Shown here: positions 22,012 to 34,344 of the stretch, one piece after another
Layout: each line of letters starts with the position of its first letter
Numbering within the stretch: the stretch's first letter is position 1
Assembly: GCA_014529385.2 (NCBI GenBank)
Contig: CM043958.1
Location: forward strand, 145,133,234-145,197,233
Direction: 5' to 3'
Source: Adiantum capillus-veneris
Lineage: Eukaryota; Streptophyta; Polypodiopsida; Polypodiales; Pteridaceae
DNA length: 64,000 nt
The notes under the pieces: model-generated
Database searches by the model: none
Seen by the model: the letters and a program-made list of their open reading frames with translations, nothing else
What the model was told of the DNA's origin: nothing
Program-made: the position numbers and the translations under genes

Positions 22012-23580
22012 CTAATATATAAGCAATTACATGGGCAGCTATTTTTGCGGTTATGTCCACGGATCTTATATATACAGTCAACTATTGTGTAGATAGCCGC
22101 ACATATATAGCCGCTCCCAAAAAAATAAAAAAAGATAAAAGGAGAAATGGTTATAGTCGCGGCTAAGTATGCTGTTAGGGAAGTTCAGTGTTTCATGATG
22201 ATAGCCACACGAATAGTAATAGGCCCATGGAAGTGATAATAACCGTACTCCCCTTTTTCTTGCATAGCTATGGGGTTGACCTCTAATAGTGCCCAATGTA
22301 GCATATATGCACAAACAACAAGTTGAGTCCAATCCTTTCACCAATGCATAGCTCTACAAAATCTTACGAAGGTTGATAAAGCAACCACACCCTTGTGCAT
22401 GACATTAAGGATACAAATCACTCTCTTCTTCATCACGTTCTCCTTTTCTAAATACTTTTTGTCTTCTACAACTTCGCTCGATCCATTGCCATCAAATTCT
22501 CCATCAAAAACTCACAATAAGTGAGTGATATTGTATTAATGAATCACCATAAAAATACATAAACCAACCCTGCTCAAAATCGAACCAGGGTGCCAAGATC
22601 ACCAAACCCAACAACCATACCACAACAAGCATGTAACAAGATCCCAAGTACATCAGCTATATAAGGGGAGCCACCCTGAGCAACAACAATAACCATGGCT
22701 AAACAGGGTGCCACGCTCAAGATTAGAAAACATAATATATATGTTGACAGGCCCATAATCCACATCACCCAACTAGAGCGGAAGAGGTGCCACCACACAA
22801 GCTCTGCTGTCACAAGAGCACCCCATGCCTCTAGAGGCCAATAGGAAAAAGGCACATACCACCATAACAAAGACCAGAAGCGGACCGCCAAGAGAAAAAC
22901 TCATCCGAACACCAATGACCAGTGGAACACATCCTCGACATGCAAAAAACCACCATAATTGAACCTTTGCAGGCCATTATGGAAGGCCAAGCTCCATCAA
23001 CGGGTTCTGGCACCAAGGAGAACTCGAAGCACACGTGCATGAATCCCCCATACTCTGCATGCATCAAATCCATTCATCCAAAAGCACCTGATCTGCTGCA
23101 AAACCAACAGTCATCTACCTTCCCAAACCCCAACCATCTTCCACCAGCATAGTCTATCATCCACATCCTCCGAAGATAGCACCAACATAAACAATGTACA
23201 CCACGATCCACACCTCAGCTGGCAGGCAGGTTTTGCTCCAAGCAAGAATAGGGTCACCCCAGACCCTCCAAGGAAAAAATACGGCCTTAGCTGAAAAGAC
23301 AAGTGACCTCCAAGAGCATCAAGGGAATCCGAACGGACCGTACCCAGGGTCGTCCCTGCCATCAAAGTATCCTAACAAGTGGACACTTGGGGAATCTTTA
23401 ATAGAAAATGTAACATCATCAAAGAAGAGAGAAAATATACAAGTTCCAACACCTCTAGCAAGAAGAGAGCTCACTTGGATGACTGGTTATTTGGTCACAC
23501 TACATGCATAAATGATTCTACCATCAAACTTTTGATTACACAATGTGTACAGATTTCATAACTTGTGTTTGTCCTGTCCT
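22012..23580. other. Spacer between copia elements
   Basis: No gene is recognised. Several modest open frames (for example 22922-23152 +, 22574-22891 -) have no motif I know. The minus strand near 22500-22600 loosely resembles the low-complexity 3' end of a plant LINE, but this is too weak to call. Confidence 0.5.
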
Positions 23581-23782
23581 TGTTGGGTAAAGGCTCTGTG
23601 ACCAGGGGCCATGTGCCACTAACCCTTGTGTATACTAACTCTTCATTTGTTCTATACAAAACAATAAAGAGACACACACACACAATGCTCCTTCTATCAT
23701 GTGTCTTTCCCCCAATTGCTCACTCTCATTTTCTCCTTCCCCTTTCCTACACACACACGCATGGCCTACCATGCCTCCCACA
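23581..23782 (+). repeat. copia-2 5' LTR
   Basis: TTGTTGGGTAAAGG runs to CCTCCCACA. Blocks shared with the 3' LTR are CCTTGTGTATACT and ACAATGCTCCTTCTAT. An AATAAA near 23666 may act as the polyadenylation signal. Confidence 0.85.
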
Positions 23783-23784
23783 AC

Positions 23785-23799
23785 TGGTAGTATCAAAGC
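23785..23799 (+). promoter_or_regulatory. copia-2 primer-binding site, altered
   Basis: TGGTAGTATCAAAGC follows the LTR. It equals the usual TGGTATCAGAGC with a small insertion and a substitution, so it is probably impaired. Confidence 0.6.
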
Positions 23800-23812
23800 T
23801 AGGAACCCAACC

Positions 23813-23813
<1 letters not shown>

Positions 23814-23859
<46 letters not shown>
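23814..23859 (+). repeat. Poly(C) run, 46 bases
   Basis: There are 46 consecutive C residues just inside the copia-2 leader. Pro- or Gly-coding frames across it are artefacts. The true length may be uncertain, since such runs are hard to sequence. Confidence 0.9.
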
Positions 23860-23860
<1 letters not shown>

Positions 23861-24152
23861 CTCTCACCACGTGTACAATCACCCTACCAAGAAATGGAAT
23901 CTTGACCTCAAACAAAGGATCTCTGCAACCAAGGAATCAGTATTTGCAGACAGTGTCGAAGCAAAACAAGGAAATTTAATCTCTGCAAAGAAAGTCGGTC
24001 TGCAGGAGAATGAAGGACAACAACAAAGCCCAAAATTGAGTGTCAAGCTCTGCAAAACAAAATCAAGCTCAAGCAAGGAGAATTGAAGGAACTCGACGTC
24101 CCTTGTAGCTCACAATGAACAGCCCAGACCAAGACTCACAGTTGTGTGTGGT

Positions 24153-24304
<152 letters not shown>

Positions 24305-24472
24305 TTGGAACAAATAAGTTGAAAAAGCTATGAATTGCGTGAATCGAGCAGGAAATTGCTAGAATCAAGATCAAGCAAAAAATAGACCATAAATTTTCTC
24401 TTGGACTGTGTTCACACACACCCACGCATCGTTGACCATCGACCTCAAGCACAGCCCGTGAAAGCAAGAAAT

Positions 24473-24672
<200 letters not shown>

Positions 24673-24843
24673 CCTCTTTAATCATACACACACTCATACC
24701 AAGCATCGACAAGCAACCTTGGATGTTTTTTGCACGGATCTTTCACATTGTCAAAAAACAATTGACTTTTTGGGCTTTGAATTGTGGCAAATGATCGTGC
24801 TTTTGATGCACACAAAACTTCATGGTGTAGATACACACACACA

Positions 24844-24881
<38 letters not shown>

Positions 24882-25696
24882 CACACCGGCTTTCTTGTTG
24901 CTCTGCATTGACGTTTCGGCATCAATCACATCAACTATGTTTTTGGCCTAGTTTTGACCTCGACCAATAGCGTTTTTGGCATTTTTGTCGAGTGGCAGAA
25001 ATTGCCATCGCTTTTCTACTCTACACCGACACACGGATTATCTCATAATAGATTTATAGGGTGGTTTTCTAGCCTACAAAACACCACTTTCTCCAAGGTT
25101 TCAGACATGCACATGTAAAGTTCCTTCATATCCATTCTTGGCAATCGTTTTGGGTGATGATTTCTCTATGGATGCCTATGCATTGACAAATGCACCTTTT
25201 CTTGAACACACGTACTGCTATTAACCTCTTTTGAGACCAAATACCCTAGCAAGAATTTTGTTTACTACATGTACCAATTTTGGCCACATGTTTGTGCACA
25301 GTTACTCATATACATTGAGTTGCGGACACTGCCCACTATACACTATGTGGACCCTTTCTTTGGTGTTTTTTGCAGTTTCTTAGCCGTTTTTAAGACTTAG
25401 ACACTAGAAGAGCGCTTTTTGAGATAGTGCCTAGTCTTTGTGTCTACTTACCCTTTCAGAGGGTCATGTATGAGCTTTCATTGACTTGTGATATTCTCAA
25501 ATATTGAGATACCTTTGGTGATATATGTTCCTGTGATTCCCTACTATGGTATCCTCACCATATATTATATATCTGATTAGATATTTTGCTTGATTCCACA
25601 TATGGTAATTGTTTGTCAGTGATAGTTGACAATTTATCCCCAGATTTACTCTCTTGAACTGGTTGATGTGTTTCATCCATCACTTGGCTTGATTTT

Positions 25697-28470
25697 TGTA
25701 AGGTCTCTGACCCCAACCAAAAAGAGCACCCTTGTACCATGAAATGATCATAATGGTAAAAAGTTACTATTTTTAGCAGTTTTCCGAATTCTGTCAGTGC
25801 CATGATGTTTAGAATATTTTTAAGCTTCGAAATGTGAATTAAAATAATTTTTGTAAAAAAATTCCAAATATAGTAAGTTTTTGGTCACCCAACCCGTCCA
25901 GTTTTGACCGTCTCAAAAATCTGCACCCGTACCCCGAATTTGAAAAAAATGCATTTTCGGACCCTGGGGGCTGCTAAATATGGCAAGTACTCGGGCCAGT
26001 ACGTCTTAGTTAGAGCTTCGTATAGCAATTTTCGGCATCAAAATCGAACTCGTATGACCCGTTTTAGCCTAGAACCAATTTTCCTAAAAATTGTCCGGGG
26101 AGGTACCGAGGGCCCGGGACTGTGGGAACAGATTCCAGCCCACTCCAGATCAGGTTTAGCAGCTAGGGGGCGCCCTCTTGCTTTGTGGGAGTCTTGGGGA
26201 AGCTGCCAAGCCTGCAACTCAGTGTAAGAGTCAGTTTACTGAGCCAACTGGACACTTGGTGGGTAGGCAACTGGACTTGCCATGCAAGGACTGAGTGCTC
26301 ATCCAGATGCAATTAGCAGCACAAATCGATTTTCAGCCTGTAGGAGCCTATTTAAAGGCCTACACACACACACACAGACATATATGCTCACACACACACA
26401 TTGCATACTCACACACCTACACACTGGGAAGGTGCCGCCGGCACACACACAGCTTTTGAAGGAGAAGCAAGAAGGGAGGTGCTGCCGAAATTCCCATCTT
26501 GAGGATTCATTGCATCAGAAATTTAAGAGGATTCTCAGCCCCTAATCACGGTAATTATGGTTTAATTACTGCTCTTCTTAATCTCATCATTACCCACTCA
26601 TAATTCTTGTCTACTATGCCTACTATTAGCTATAACTCTCTATAGCTGCTCTTTAAGTTTTCATAGCTATACTTCATTACATAATTATCATTCATTTAGT
26701 TAATTTATTCAGCCATCCATCATCCTTAATCAAGGATTAATGCATGATTAGGAAAGATTCTCTCTCTAGGAGGTATAGTCAATAAATTGTCAGCTAGTAA
26801 TAGTGTAGATTGTCAGAATTCAATCTTTCACTACTCAATAGAGTTGTAATTAAATTATACTTAATCTTCTCCCACATTTAGATGTGATTAAGGCTGAAAA
26901 TTAATCCGTCATTAGTCCAATAAGAAGAAGGTTTTTCCATCACACATGCCTACGGTCACTCTGCACCTTCATATTGCTCTAGGAAAATGAATGAGCTTGC
27001 TTACTTCATATCTTTCGTGAATCAATTAGAAAAACTCTGAATTTTTTAATCATCTAAGCCAAGTAATTAACCTTAGAGTCGTTTCCCATAGGGTGGATAC
27101 ATAATTACCCTTAAAATTGCTAGGGCAAAAAGGGAAAAATCTAACCTCATGCATAAGGAGGAGTCTTTAATAAATCTAATCTGCCGATTGGTTTGTCATG
27201 TTACTCTCGGACCTTAGCTCTTTTTTTTTCAAGTCTATCATTTAAGTAGTGAGAAAAATGACCCCTGTTAAGAGAACTCGCTTTGGTGGAGCCCACGACC
27301 GCGAGGCGGGAACAAGCAATGTCAACGGAATAGGAAAGGCTCCCATGGACGAGCAAATACCGGCCATCTCACGGGCTATTGACGAAGAAATGGAAGAGGT
27401 AGGTCCCAATTTCTATTCAAGTTGTTTAATTAACATTGCATACGATTAGTTAGGAATGAACATATTCCCGAATATGTTGGAGAAATCCGACAGAAACCTC
27501 GGCATTGAATGCATAGTACATTTAAATATAAAGTAGGAAAGAAATGATTGATGGGTATGCTGTTTCCAAGGAGAAAGAATGTCTGCTAGGGAAAATTTAG
27601 CTCGACATGTTCATTTTATTTCCAATGTTGAATCAGTCCTGGCCCCCCTACTGATCACAAGGGGCAGAGTTCTTGGTTAAGGGCTCTTGAATCCACGTCT
27701 GCTGGTTAAGCGGTGGATACCCACGACTGCTGGTTAAGCGGTGGGAACCCACGTCTGCTGGTTAAGCGGTGGGAGTGTCCATGACGTGCTTTCTATGCGG
27801 TGGACATACCTAGTTGTATGGGCAGCTAGGCGACAACGGGAGGAGTAAACTCTCGCTGGAGGGGGGATGTTGTACCTCCAGAACATTGGAATTTTAATGA
27901 ATAAGTTTGAGTAGAATTTTTACTAGAATACTGTCTTGATGCCGCTTTGCAATACTGATTGAAGGGTTGTCTTAACGAACAATGTGATTCGAAATTAATC
28001 AAGGAATGTTTATGTTGAAAAATCATTGTGGTAGTAATTAAGTCACACAAGGAAGTGTGAGTGTGGGGGTGGAAAGTGGGGGCTTGGCTCAGGTTGCCAA
28101 TGCCTACGAGATGGGTGGTCCCGATTGGTCGGGAACTCTTTGTCCCCATAGTGCTTACTCGATATTAGTATTACTCATTGCCCCTAGAGCGGCGAATCCT
28201 CGAGAGTACGTGCCTCTGAAACATGGGGAAAAAGGCACTCGGGTTTTCTCTCCTCTTGGAAGGTGGGTCTTAGGATCGTTCAAGTACGCTTCCCCTGCGA
28301 GGTGGAGCTAGATCTACCTACTAGTAGGCCCGAACTCGACTCACTTTGTGATGAGAGATCGTCCGCTAGTTGAACCCTGAACCATTTTGTTTGCTTCCGC
28401 AATAGATCTAGTGGCCACTAGGTTCACCATCACATCCGCTGAATTGATACGGCGGGGTGGGGACCTCACA
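25697..28470 (+). mobile_element. Solo LTR, 2774 bp, Del/Tekay-like
   Basis: It starts TGTAAGGTCTCTGACCCC and ends GGTGGGGACCTCACA, with imperfectly inverted ends (TGTRAGGTC / GACCTCACA). Perfect TSD ATTTT lies at 25692-25696 and 28471-28475. It interrupts copia-2 leader sequence that resumes as in copia-1. A TATA-like TATTTAAAG near 26348 gives the plus orientation. No second LTR, primer site or pol is inside, so a solo LTR is the simplest reading. The Del/Tekay assignment rests on length and the TGTAAGGTC-type start and is inference. Confidence 0.8.
27693..27775 (+). repeat. Three 28-bp tandem units in the 2.77-kb LTR
   Basis: Three near-identical units with core CTGCTGGTTAAGCGGTGG start at 27693, 27721 and 27749. 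A diverged fourth may follow (CGTGCTTTCTATGCGGTGG). Confidence 0.9.
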
Positions 28471-28654
28471 ATTTTTCACTTTTCGAAGAAAGGAGACTCT
28501 GTCAAAAATTTTCAGCGAGTCTATTTATGCATTTCATGACTCTTTAAGCACTCTTTTGGCTTGACATTTCATCCTTGTTACAAAGCAGGTTTTGTCAATA
28601 TCTCGCTAGGCTTTCTCGCCATAACTTTTGGACTTATTTCCAAAGTGCTCAAAT

Positions 28655-29636
28655 CTTGCAAACATGTCATCTTTTACTAAAAAAAAAATTACAATATCAA
28701 AAAAATCGACGTCAGCAATTTCTATATATGGAAACAACAAATTCAAGACATATTGATCCAAAAAGGTCAATTAGAGTCAATCTTTGAGCGCATAGATAGA
28801 GATGGCTGTATCAAATCGTAGTGGAAATTACTAGATACAAAATCCAAGTCCACTATTTGCTTACACTTAGCCGACTCTGTGTACTTTACCATATTCGATG
28901 AACCTACTACTAAATCCTTGTGGAATAAGCTATGCAACGCATATCAGAGAAAAAGCACAAGTAACAAATTGTACTTGATGAAGATTTTTTTTAATAGTTC
29001 CATGAAACGATGTGAAACAATTTTTGACCACTTGAATGTATTCAATCTTCTTTTCAATCAGTTGACATCACAAGGACTAGAATTTGGTAATGAAATGCGG
29101 TCCATCTTCTTACTATCCTCTCTACCCTCTTCATGGGATATATTTTGTGCAGCGATTAACAACTCTGCACCTGAGGACAAGTTGGCCTAACATGCGGTAG
29201 TTTCCAATTTACTTAGTGAAGAGATACACACAAAATCAATGGAGCCTGCAAAGTTAGGTGATGCACATGTTTCCAATAGCAAAGGTCAAAGCGATTCCAC
29301 TCATAACCGTACCAAAAGTAAGGATCTCGGGAGTTCTCAAAGCAAATCTCAAGGTTCTTTGTGCAATGTTGAGTACTACCATTGCCATAAGAAAGGACAC
29401 TTGAAGAAAGATTATTGCACGTGGCAAAGAGAAAAGAAAAAGTCTCAAGATAACAAGAAGTCTAACAATGCTAGCAAGGTCACAGCTAACATTAAGGAGC
29501 TCAATGTGATTGAGTCTCCCAAGATTGCAGACGTGCCTGAGGTCCGTAGTTCCTCAAATGTTCTCATCTTTACAACATGTCTTAGCCCAAATTCTCTTAT
29601 TGCACAAGATACTGTCTCGATCAAAATAGGGTTATA
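28655..29636 (+). pseudogene. copia-2 gag with zinc knuckle
   Basis: A UBN2-type Gag. The core is open at 28879-29190: YFTIFDEPTTKSLWNKL, KLYLMKIFFNSSMKRCETI, then FLLSSLPSSWDIFC. After a stop at 29188 a second frame (29239-29637) carries a knuckle-like VEYYHCHKKGHLKKDYC. The first Cys is replaced by Tyr, leaving a partial CCHC, and a Lys/Ser-rich tail follows. Upstream (28660-28870) the N-terminus is frameshifted. Gag would form the virus-like particle. This copy cannot. Confidence 0.85.
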
Positions 29637-30172
29637 GATTCTGGAACCAACTTCCACGTGACACTTCATAGAGAATGGTTCTCTACGTATGCACATACTT
29701 GTGGCAGAGTCAATCTCAATGATGCCTATAAACTTGAGATACATGGTGTTGGAGACATCAAGCTAGTCATGAAAAATGGCAAAGAATTCATAATCAAGAA
29801 TTTCGGACATGTTCCCAAGTTAGCATAAAACTTGATATTTGTTGATCAACTTGACGACTTAGGTTACAAAACAACCTTCGGTAATGGTTCATGGTCAATT
29901 TGCAAGGGAAATGTTGTGATATCAGGGGTTAGAAACGTGAAACACTTTACTCTATGTTTGTTTTGTGTGTAAAGAAGATTGTCTATCCATAGCCAGCTGC
30001 CATTTACTGAGTTGTGGCATAGCCGGCTAGGCCATATGAGCCAAAAGGGAATGAAAACACTAGATCGATTTGGTTACTTGCATGTGTCAAGTTAATCCAA
30101 CTTTTCTATGTGTGGACACTATATTTATGGTAAACAAACTAGGACCACCTCATCACCATTGAATAGGAAGCT
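29637..30172 (+). pseudogene. copia-2 protease and pre-integrase
   Basis: After a stop at 29635 the same region reads VIDSGTNFHVTLHREWF (aspartic protease, D-S-G present) and NDAYKLEIHGVGDIKLVM, a family signature. It continues to NGSWSICKGNVVISG and ELWHSRLGHMSQKGMKTL (pre-integrase, 30010-30060). Integrase proper never appears, because a deletion removes it together with the whole RT. Two further stops are visible. Confidence 0.8.
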
Positions 30173-30457
30173 ATATGGTTAACACGTTTAGTGGGAGATC
30201 TAGACATTTAGCAAGTTCTAGTTTTACACTGTGATAGTCAAAGTGCCATTACTTTGGCAAGGTATCATGTGTTTCATTCCAAGTCAAAACATGTTGAGGT
30301 GAGATATCCTCTCAATCGGGGTGTGTTGACTAATAAGTGCTTGGAGCTTGTCAAGGTCCACATTGATGTGACAAACCCAGCAGATGCTCTTATGAAGAGC
30401 CTAGCTATGGAACATGTACAATATGCACATTGCATCAAATTAATGGGTGTAGGGTGA
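30172..30457 (+). pseudogene. copia-2 RNase H tail
   Basis: It reads WLTRLVGDLDI, then LARYHVFHSKSKHVEVRYPL and ALMKSLAMEHVQYAHCIKLM, ending in a stop at 30455-30457. It aligns with the copia-1 tail at 21545-21742. It joins the pre-integrase region directly, marking the deletion point. The polypurine run AAGTGGG is at 30529-30535. Confidence 0.85.
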
Positions 30458-30538
30458 ACAAATTTGTACAAGGGTGAAGCTATCATGCTTCAAAATTGTA
30501 CATACTATTTATGGCCTCATTGGCCTTTAAGTGGGAAA

Positions 30539-30728
30539 TAGTTGGGTAAAGGCCCTATGGCCAGCCTTCATGTGACCCTAATCCTTGTGTATACTTTGTC
30601 CTATACAAAAGAATAAAAAGACACAGACACAATGCTCCTTCTATGTTGTGTGTTTCTCCCAATGCCTACTCTCATGTTCTCCTCCCCCCTTCTTGCATGC
30701 ATGCACAAGGGCTACCACGTCTCCCACA
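30539..30728 (+). repeat. copia-2 3' LTR
   Basis: It starts TAGTTGGGTAAAGG (terminal TG mutated to TA) and ends CTCCCACA. It is aligned to the 5' LTR. Confidence 0.85.
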
Positions 30729-30733
30729 GTCCT

Positions 30734-32340
30734 ATGTGTGAATAGATCTCTTTAAGTGTCATGTATGCAATTACATATGTGCTTTCAGTACATAAGATTG
30801 AGCATGGAGGAACCATCAATATCTACACTATAAACTTTTTTCTCTCAAAGACAAGATGGAGGCCTAGTTAAAAGCAATCAATTGGTTCCTTCACATGCAG
30901 ATAACAGAAGACACAAGCCCTAATGGAAATGTTCAATTATTGAATGAAGGCTACATTACACTTTACAAGCCTCTATAGTGTCTACCTACAACACTTTGCA
31001 AACCAGTGTTCTTCTCTTTTTCCTCTCATAAACAAGAAAAGAGTAGCCACATCGACTTAAGTTTTTCATGATGATTCAAGTAATAGCCAGCAATTGTGTG
31101 AGAAATAGTGTCAGGACTAAACAACATTCTCCTTGCTTGTAGACGAAAAGAAGTACTATCTTATACAGGCCATGCTGCCAAATTCTGCAAATTTATTCAT
31201 TTTGAATATGGTAAAGTCGATCAGTTCCCTCTTGAAACTCGACAAATTTAGTATTACCCATGACCCCTTGATCTCTTCATAAATCCTCAGCATTTCTAGC
31301 AATGGAGATAAGACAACAATGGTAGACCAAGAAGAGTTATTTAACAATGCAGCAACATTAACCCACCAACAAAGTGGGCATGAACCAGTTCACAACAGTG
31401 CCTACACACTATGAAATCTCATAAGATCCAGTAAATTATTGCCAGCTAGATCTAGAAATAGAAAATATTTAGCCAAATATTTGACACCCAATGGCACAAA
31501 CGCCAAGCAAAACACAAGCAACCACTCAACAAAATTCCATTTTTTGAAGCACACATGAGGAGTTTACCCAAAAGGCGATGCTAAAGAAAATTATTTATGT
31601 GCAAAACTTCAAAGAATGGCAATGAATCTTTACAAATACTCTTCAAGTAAGCAATCTCTTTCCAAAAACTTCCTCAACAAACTCTCAAAACTATCCTCGG
31701 GAAGGCTACAAATGTGAATCATCCAGTAATATCAAAGTTCACGTCACTTCCAATACCACAAAAGACATCATGTCACGCAATAGAATCAAAAAACAGAAGC
31801 AAGCGAGTAATGTGCCACAACAAGCTTGCATAATGTACATGCAATATCTCATGCAGAGAAACAAAAATTCTCGCCATGAAAGTTAAATAGTCTTCCCAAA
31901 ACCGTGTATCAAACATTCTTTGACATATGACGTATTTTTCAAGGTTTTTGCACTATTTTTCTTCATTTTGGGGCATACATATAAGTATAACATTATTTCA
32001 CCCATACCTATCAATACTTAGACAACTAATAAAAAGATATAACTAGCCAGCTTAGGGGTAATATTTACAGCAGGGATGAATACAACACTGATTGCTAATT
32101 TATAAAAGGCATAGTTTATGGAAATCAGGGAAGGGTAAGCAACTTATGTTAGAGGCATAGGAGAATTTCTGAAAGTGTAGATTTTGGAGGCAAGCATACC
32201 CTGATTTTATTGATCCTTGTTGGAAATAGTGGCACCATGATTCCAATGGATATAAATCTCCTATTCCTACCTCCCTACAAGTAGGACCACGAGACTTACA
32301 CTAAAAGAGTTAGGTTGTTGCCACTCGAACAAATCTCATG
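30734..32340. other. Spacer, nothing recognised
   Basis: There is no coding motif, tandem repeat or terminal repeat that I can identify in 1.6 kb of AT-rich DNA. Confidence 0.5.
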
Positions 32341-32345
32341 AATAA

Positions 32346-32572
32346 TGTTGGAATTAGGGTTGCAGAGAAACACACACAGCTTGGAGAAGATGAAGGAAGC
32401 TCAAGGCACACAATAGAGAGTGTGTTACTTAGTATGCAATGGAAAGATAGATAGCCCTAGAGTGATGGGCGTATATACAATGCTCGGAAGGAAAAACCTC
32501 CTAAAGAGGGAAAAAATGCCCAGGCGGTCCTAGTGTGTTCACACACATCACTAACACATGTATATGGCAACA
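32346..32572 (-). repeat. copia-3 3' LTR, 227 bp
   Basis: In plus coordinates it runs TGTTGGAATTAGGG to TATGGCAACA. The minus-strand purine tract AGGGGGGATT (32573-32582) adjoins it. A TATA-like TATATAC is near 32470. Confidence 0.95.
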
Positions 32573-32647
32573 AATCCCCCCTGGAGTGATGCGGTGAACG
32601 AGAGAAGGCACATGAGTAAAGGGAAGTGCCATGCCCTGAATACATGA

Positions 32648-33480
32648 TCAGTCTACAAAGGGGAGTAAGCCCAAAGCTTTGCGGAAAGCTTCAAGATTCT
32701 CAGGAGACAATGCCTTTGTGAAAAGATCTGCAAGGTTGTCATGTGTTGGCACATAAGCCAAGCTGATCTCTCCTACTGAGAGCCTCTCCCTGACATAGTG
32801 GTAATGCACCTCAATGTTCTTTGTGTGAGCATGAAAAACTGGGTTCCTCGCAACTACCAATGCGCTCTGACTATCAGTGTAGATAGTGTTGTCAATGTCC
32901 TGTCCAACACCCAAATCAGCCATAAGGCGTCTGAGCCATACACACTCAATCGTAGCTGTGAAGATTGCCTTGTACTCAGCCTCACAACTTGAAGTGGCCA
33001 TAGTAGGTTGCTTCTTGCTCAACCATGATATACATGAACTGCCAAGCATGAAACAAAAACCACTTGTGAACACTCACGTGTCAAAACAACCAGCCCAATC
33101 TGAGTCCGAAAAAGCATGTAAGTCTGGTAGCATTATTCCCTCTTGGGATAAAACAAGCCAAGATGTAAAGTGCCACTAAGGTAGCGAAAAATCCTCTTGA
33201 CAGTCTGCCAATGCTTAGACCTTGGGCTATGCATAAATTTTCTGACCTGTGAGACTACAACCTGAATATCCGACCTTGTGTTGCATACATAAATGAGGCA
33301 GCCAACAACAGTTTGATAAAGAGTGACATCAACAGGATCGCCAGCATCATGTAGACTCAACTTCAAACCTGTTTCCATGGGAGTGGCAATAGGTTTGCAA
33401 TCCTCAAGTCCAAACTTACATAGCAATGTCTATATGTAACTTTTCTGACACAAGGAAATACCACCATCACACTGCTTAAA
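32648..33480 (-). pseudogene. copia-3 RT C-terminus and RNase H
   Basis: The upper part (33133-33426) reads ATPMETGLKLSLHDAGD, CLIYVCNTRSDIQVVVSQV and VKRIFRYLSGT, the conserved end of copia RT. After a frame change near 33100 comes RNase H (32648-33073): ISWLSKKQPTMATSSCEAEY, IYTDSQSALVVARNP, HTKNIEVHYHYVRERL and NLADLFTKAL, ending at the natural C-terminus. A stop near 33480 separates it from the RT palm. Confidence 0.9.
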
Positions 33481-34326
33481 CTATATACCCAAGTAATGAT
33501 GCAACAGCCCCAAATCTTTCATCTTGAAAATAGCATTCAACTCAGCCTTAAATTCAGCAATATGCCTCTCATTTGGTCCAGTGATCAACAAATCATCGAC
33601 ATAAAGAACCACAATGAGAAGTACATCACCCTCACGCTTTACATACAATGCGCTTTCTATTGGACTGTTACGAAAGCCTCGTTTGACCAAATGAGTGTCA
33701 GCTTTCTCATACCAAGCACGAGGAGATTGCTTCAACCCATACAAAGCCTTCTTACATCTGCACACTTTGTCCTCTTGTCCTTTTATGACAAAACCGTGAG
33801 GCTGCATTACATAAACTTCCTCAAATATGTCACCATTCAAGAAAGTAGTAACAATGTCTAATTGATGTACATCCCAACCAAAATGAGCTGCCAATGCACA
33901 TAGAAAATGCACAGTAGTCATACAACAAGTGGGAACAAAAGTCTCTTCATAATCTATGCCTTTTTGTTGTGCATAACCCTTTGCAACAAGTCGAGCCTTA
34001 TGGCGATCGATCTCACCATCCGGCTTGGGTTTCACCTTGTAAACCCACTTTGTACCAATGGCCTTTTTTCCAGGAGGCAAATCACATAAAGTCCATGTGT
34101 CATTTTCTATAAGTGCATCATATTTTGATTGCATGGCAGCCATCCAATTTTCTGAATTCTGTGCTTCATCAAAAGACAGAGGCTCCTCAACATCATGTAA
34201 GTTAGACACAGCAAAAGCATAACAATCTGATGCATAAGATGCATGGCGAGAGCATGAACGAGTACGACTAGACAAAGATGCATCCAATTTACTATCACGC
34301 AAAGTGTGCACCAGCCATTTTGGCAT
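33481..34326 (-). pseudogene. copia-3 reverse transcriptase palm
   Basis: This 281-codon open stretch holds the catalytic core. It reads NDTWTLCDLPPGKKAIGTKW, KARLVAKGYAQQKGIDYEET, HQLDIVTTFLNGDIFEEVYV, CKKALYGLKQSPRAWYE and the active-site VVLYVDDLLITGP. All the usual copia RT blocks are present. It is bounded by in-frame stops near 34345 and 33480, at positions where homologues read through. Confidence 0.93.
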
Positions 34327-34344
34327 ACCTCTAGCCTGCTCATT

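Noticed and set aside
7521-22054. GCGGTTAT on both sides of copia-1 as a target duplication
   Set aside because: The right copy lies about 36 bp beyond the best LTR end, so it does not flank the element properly.
22490-22620. Possible LINE 3' tail on the minus strand
   Set aside because: Only a vague resemblance. No RT, poly(A) or target duplication is attached.
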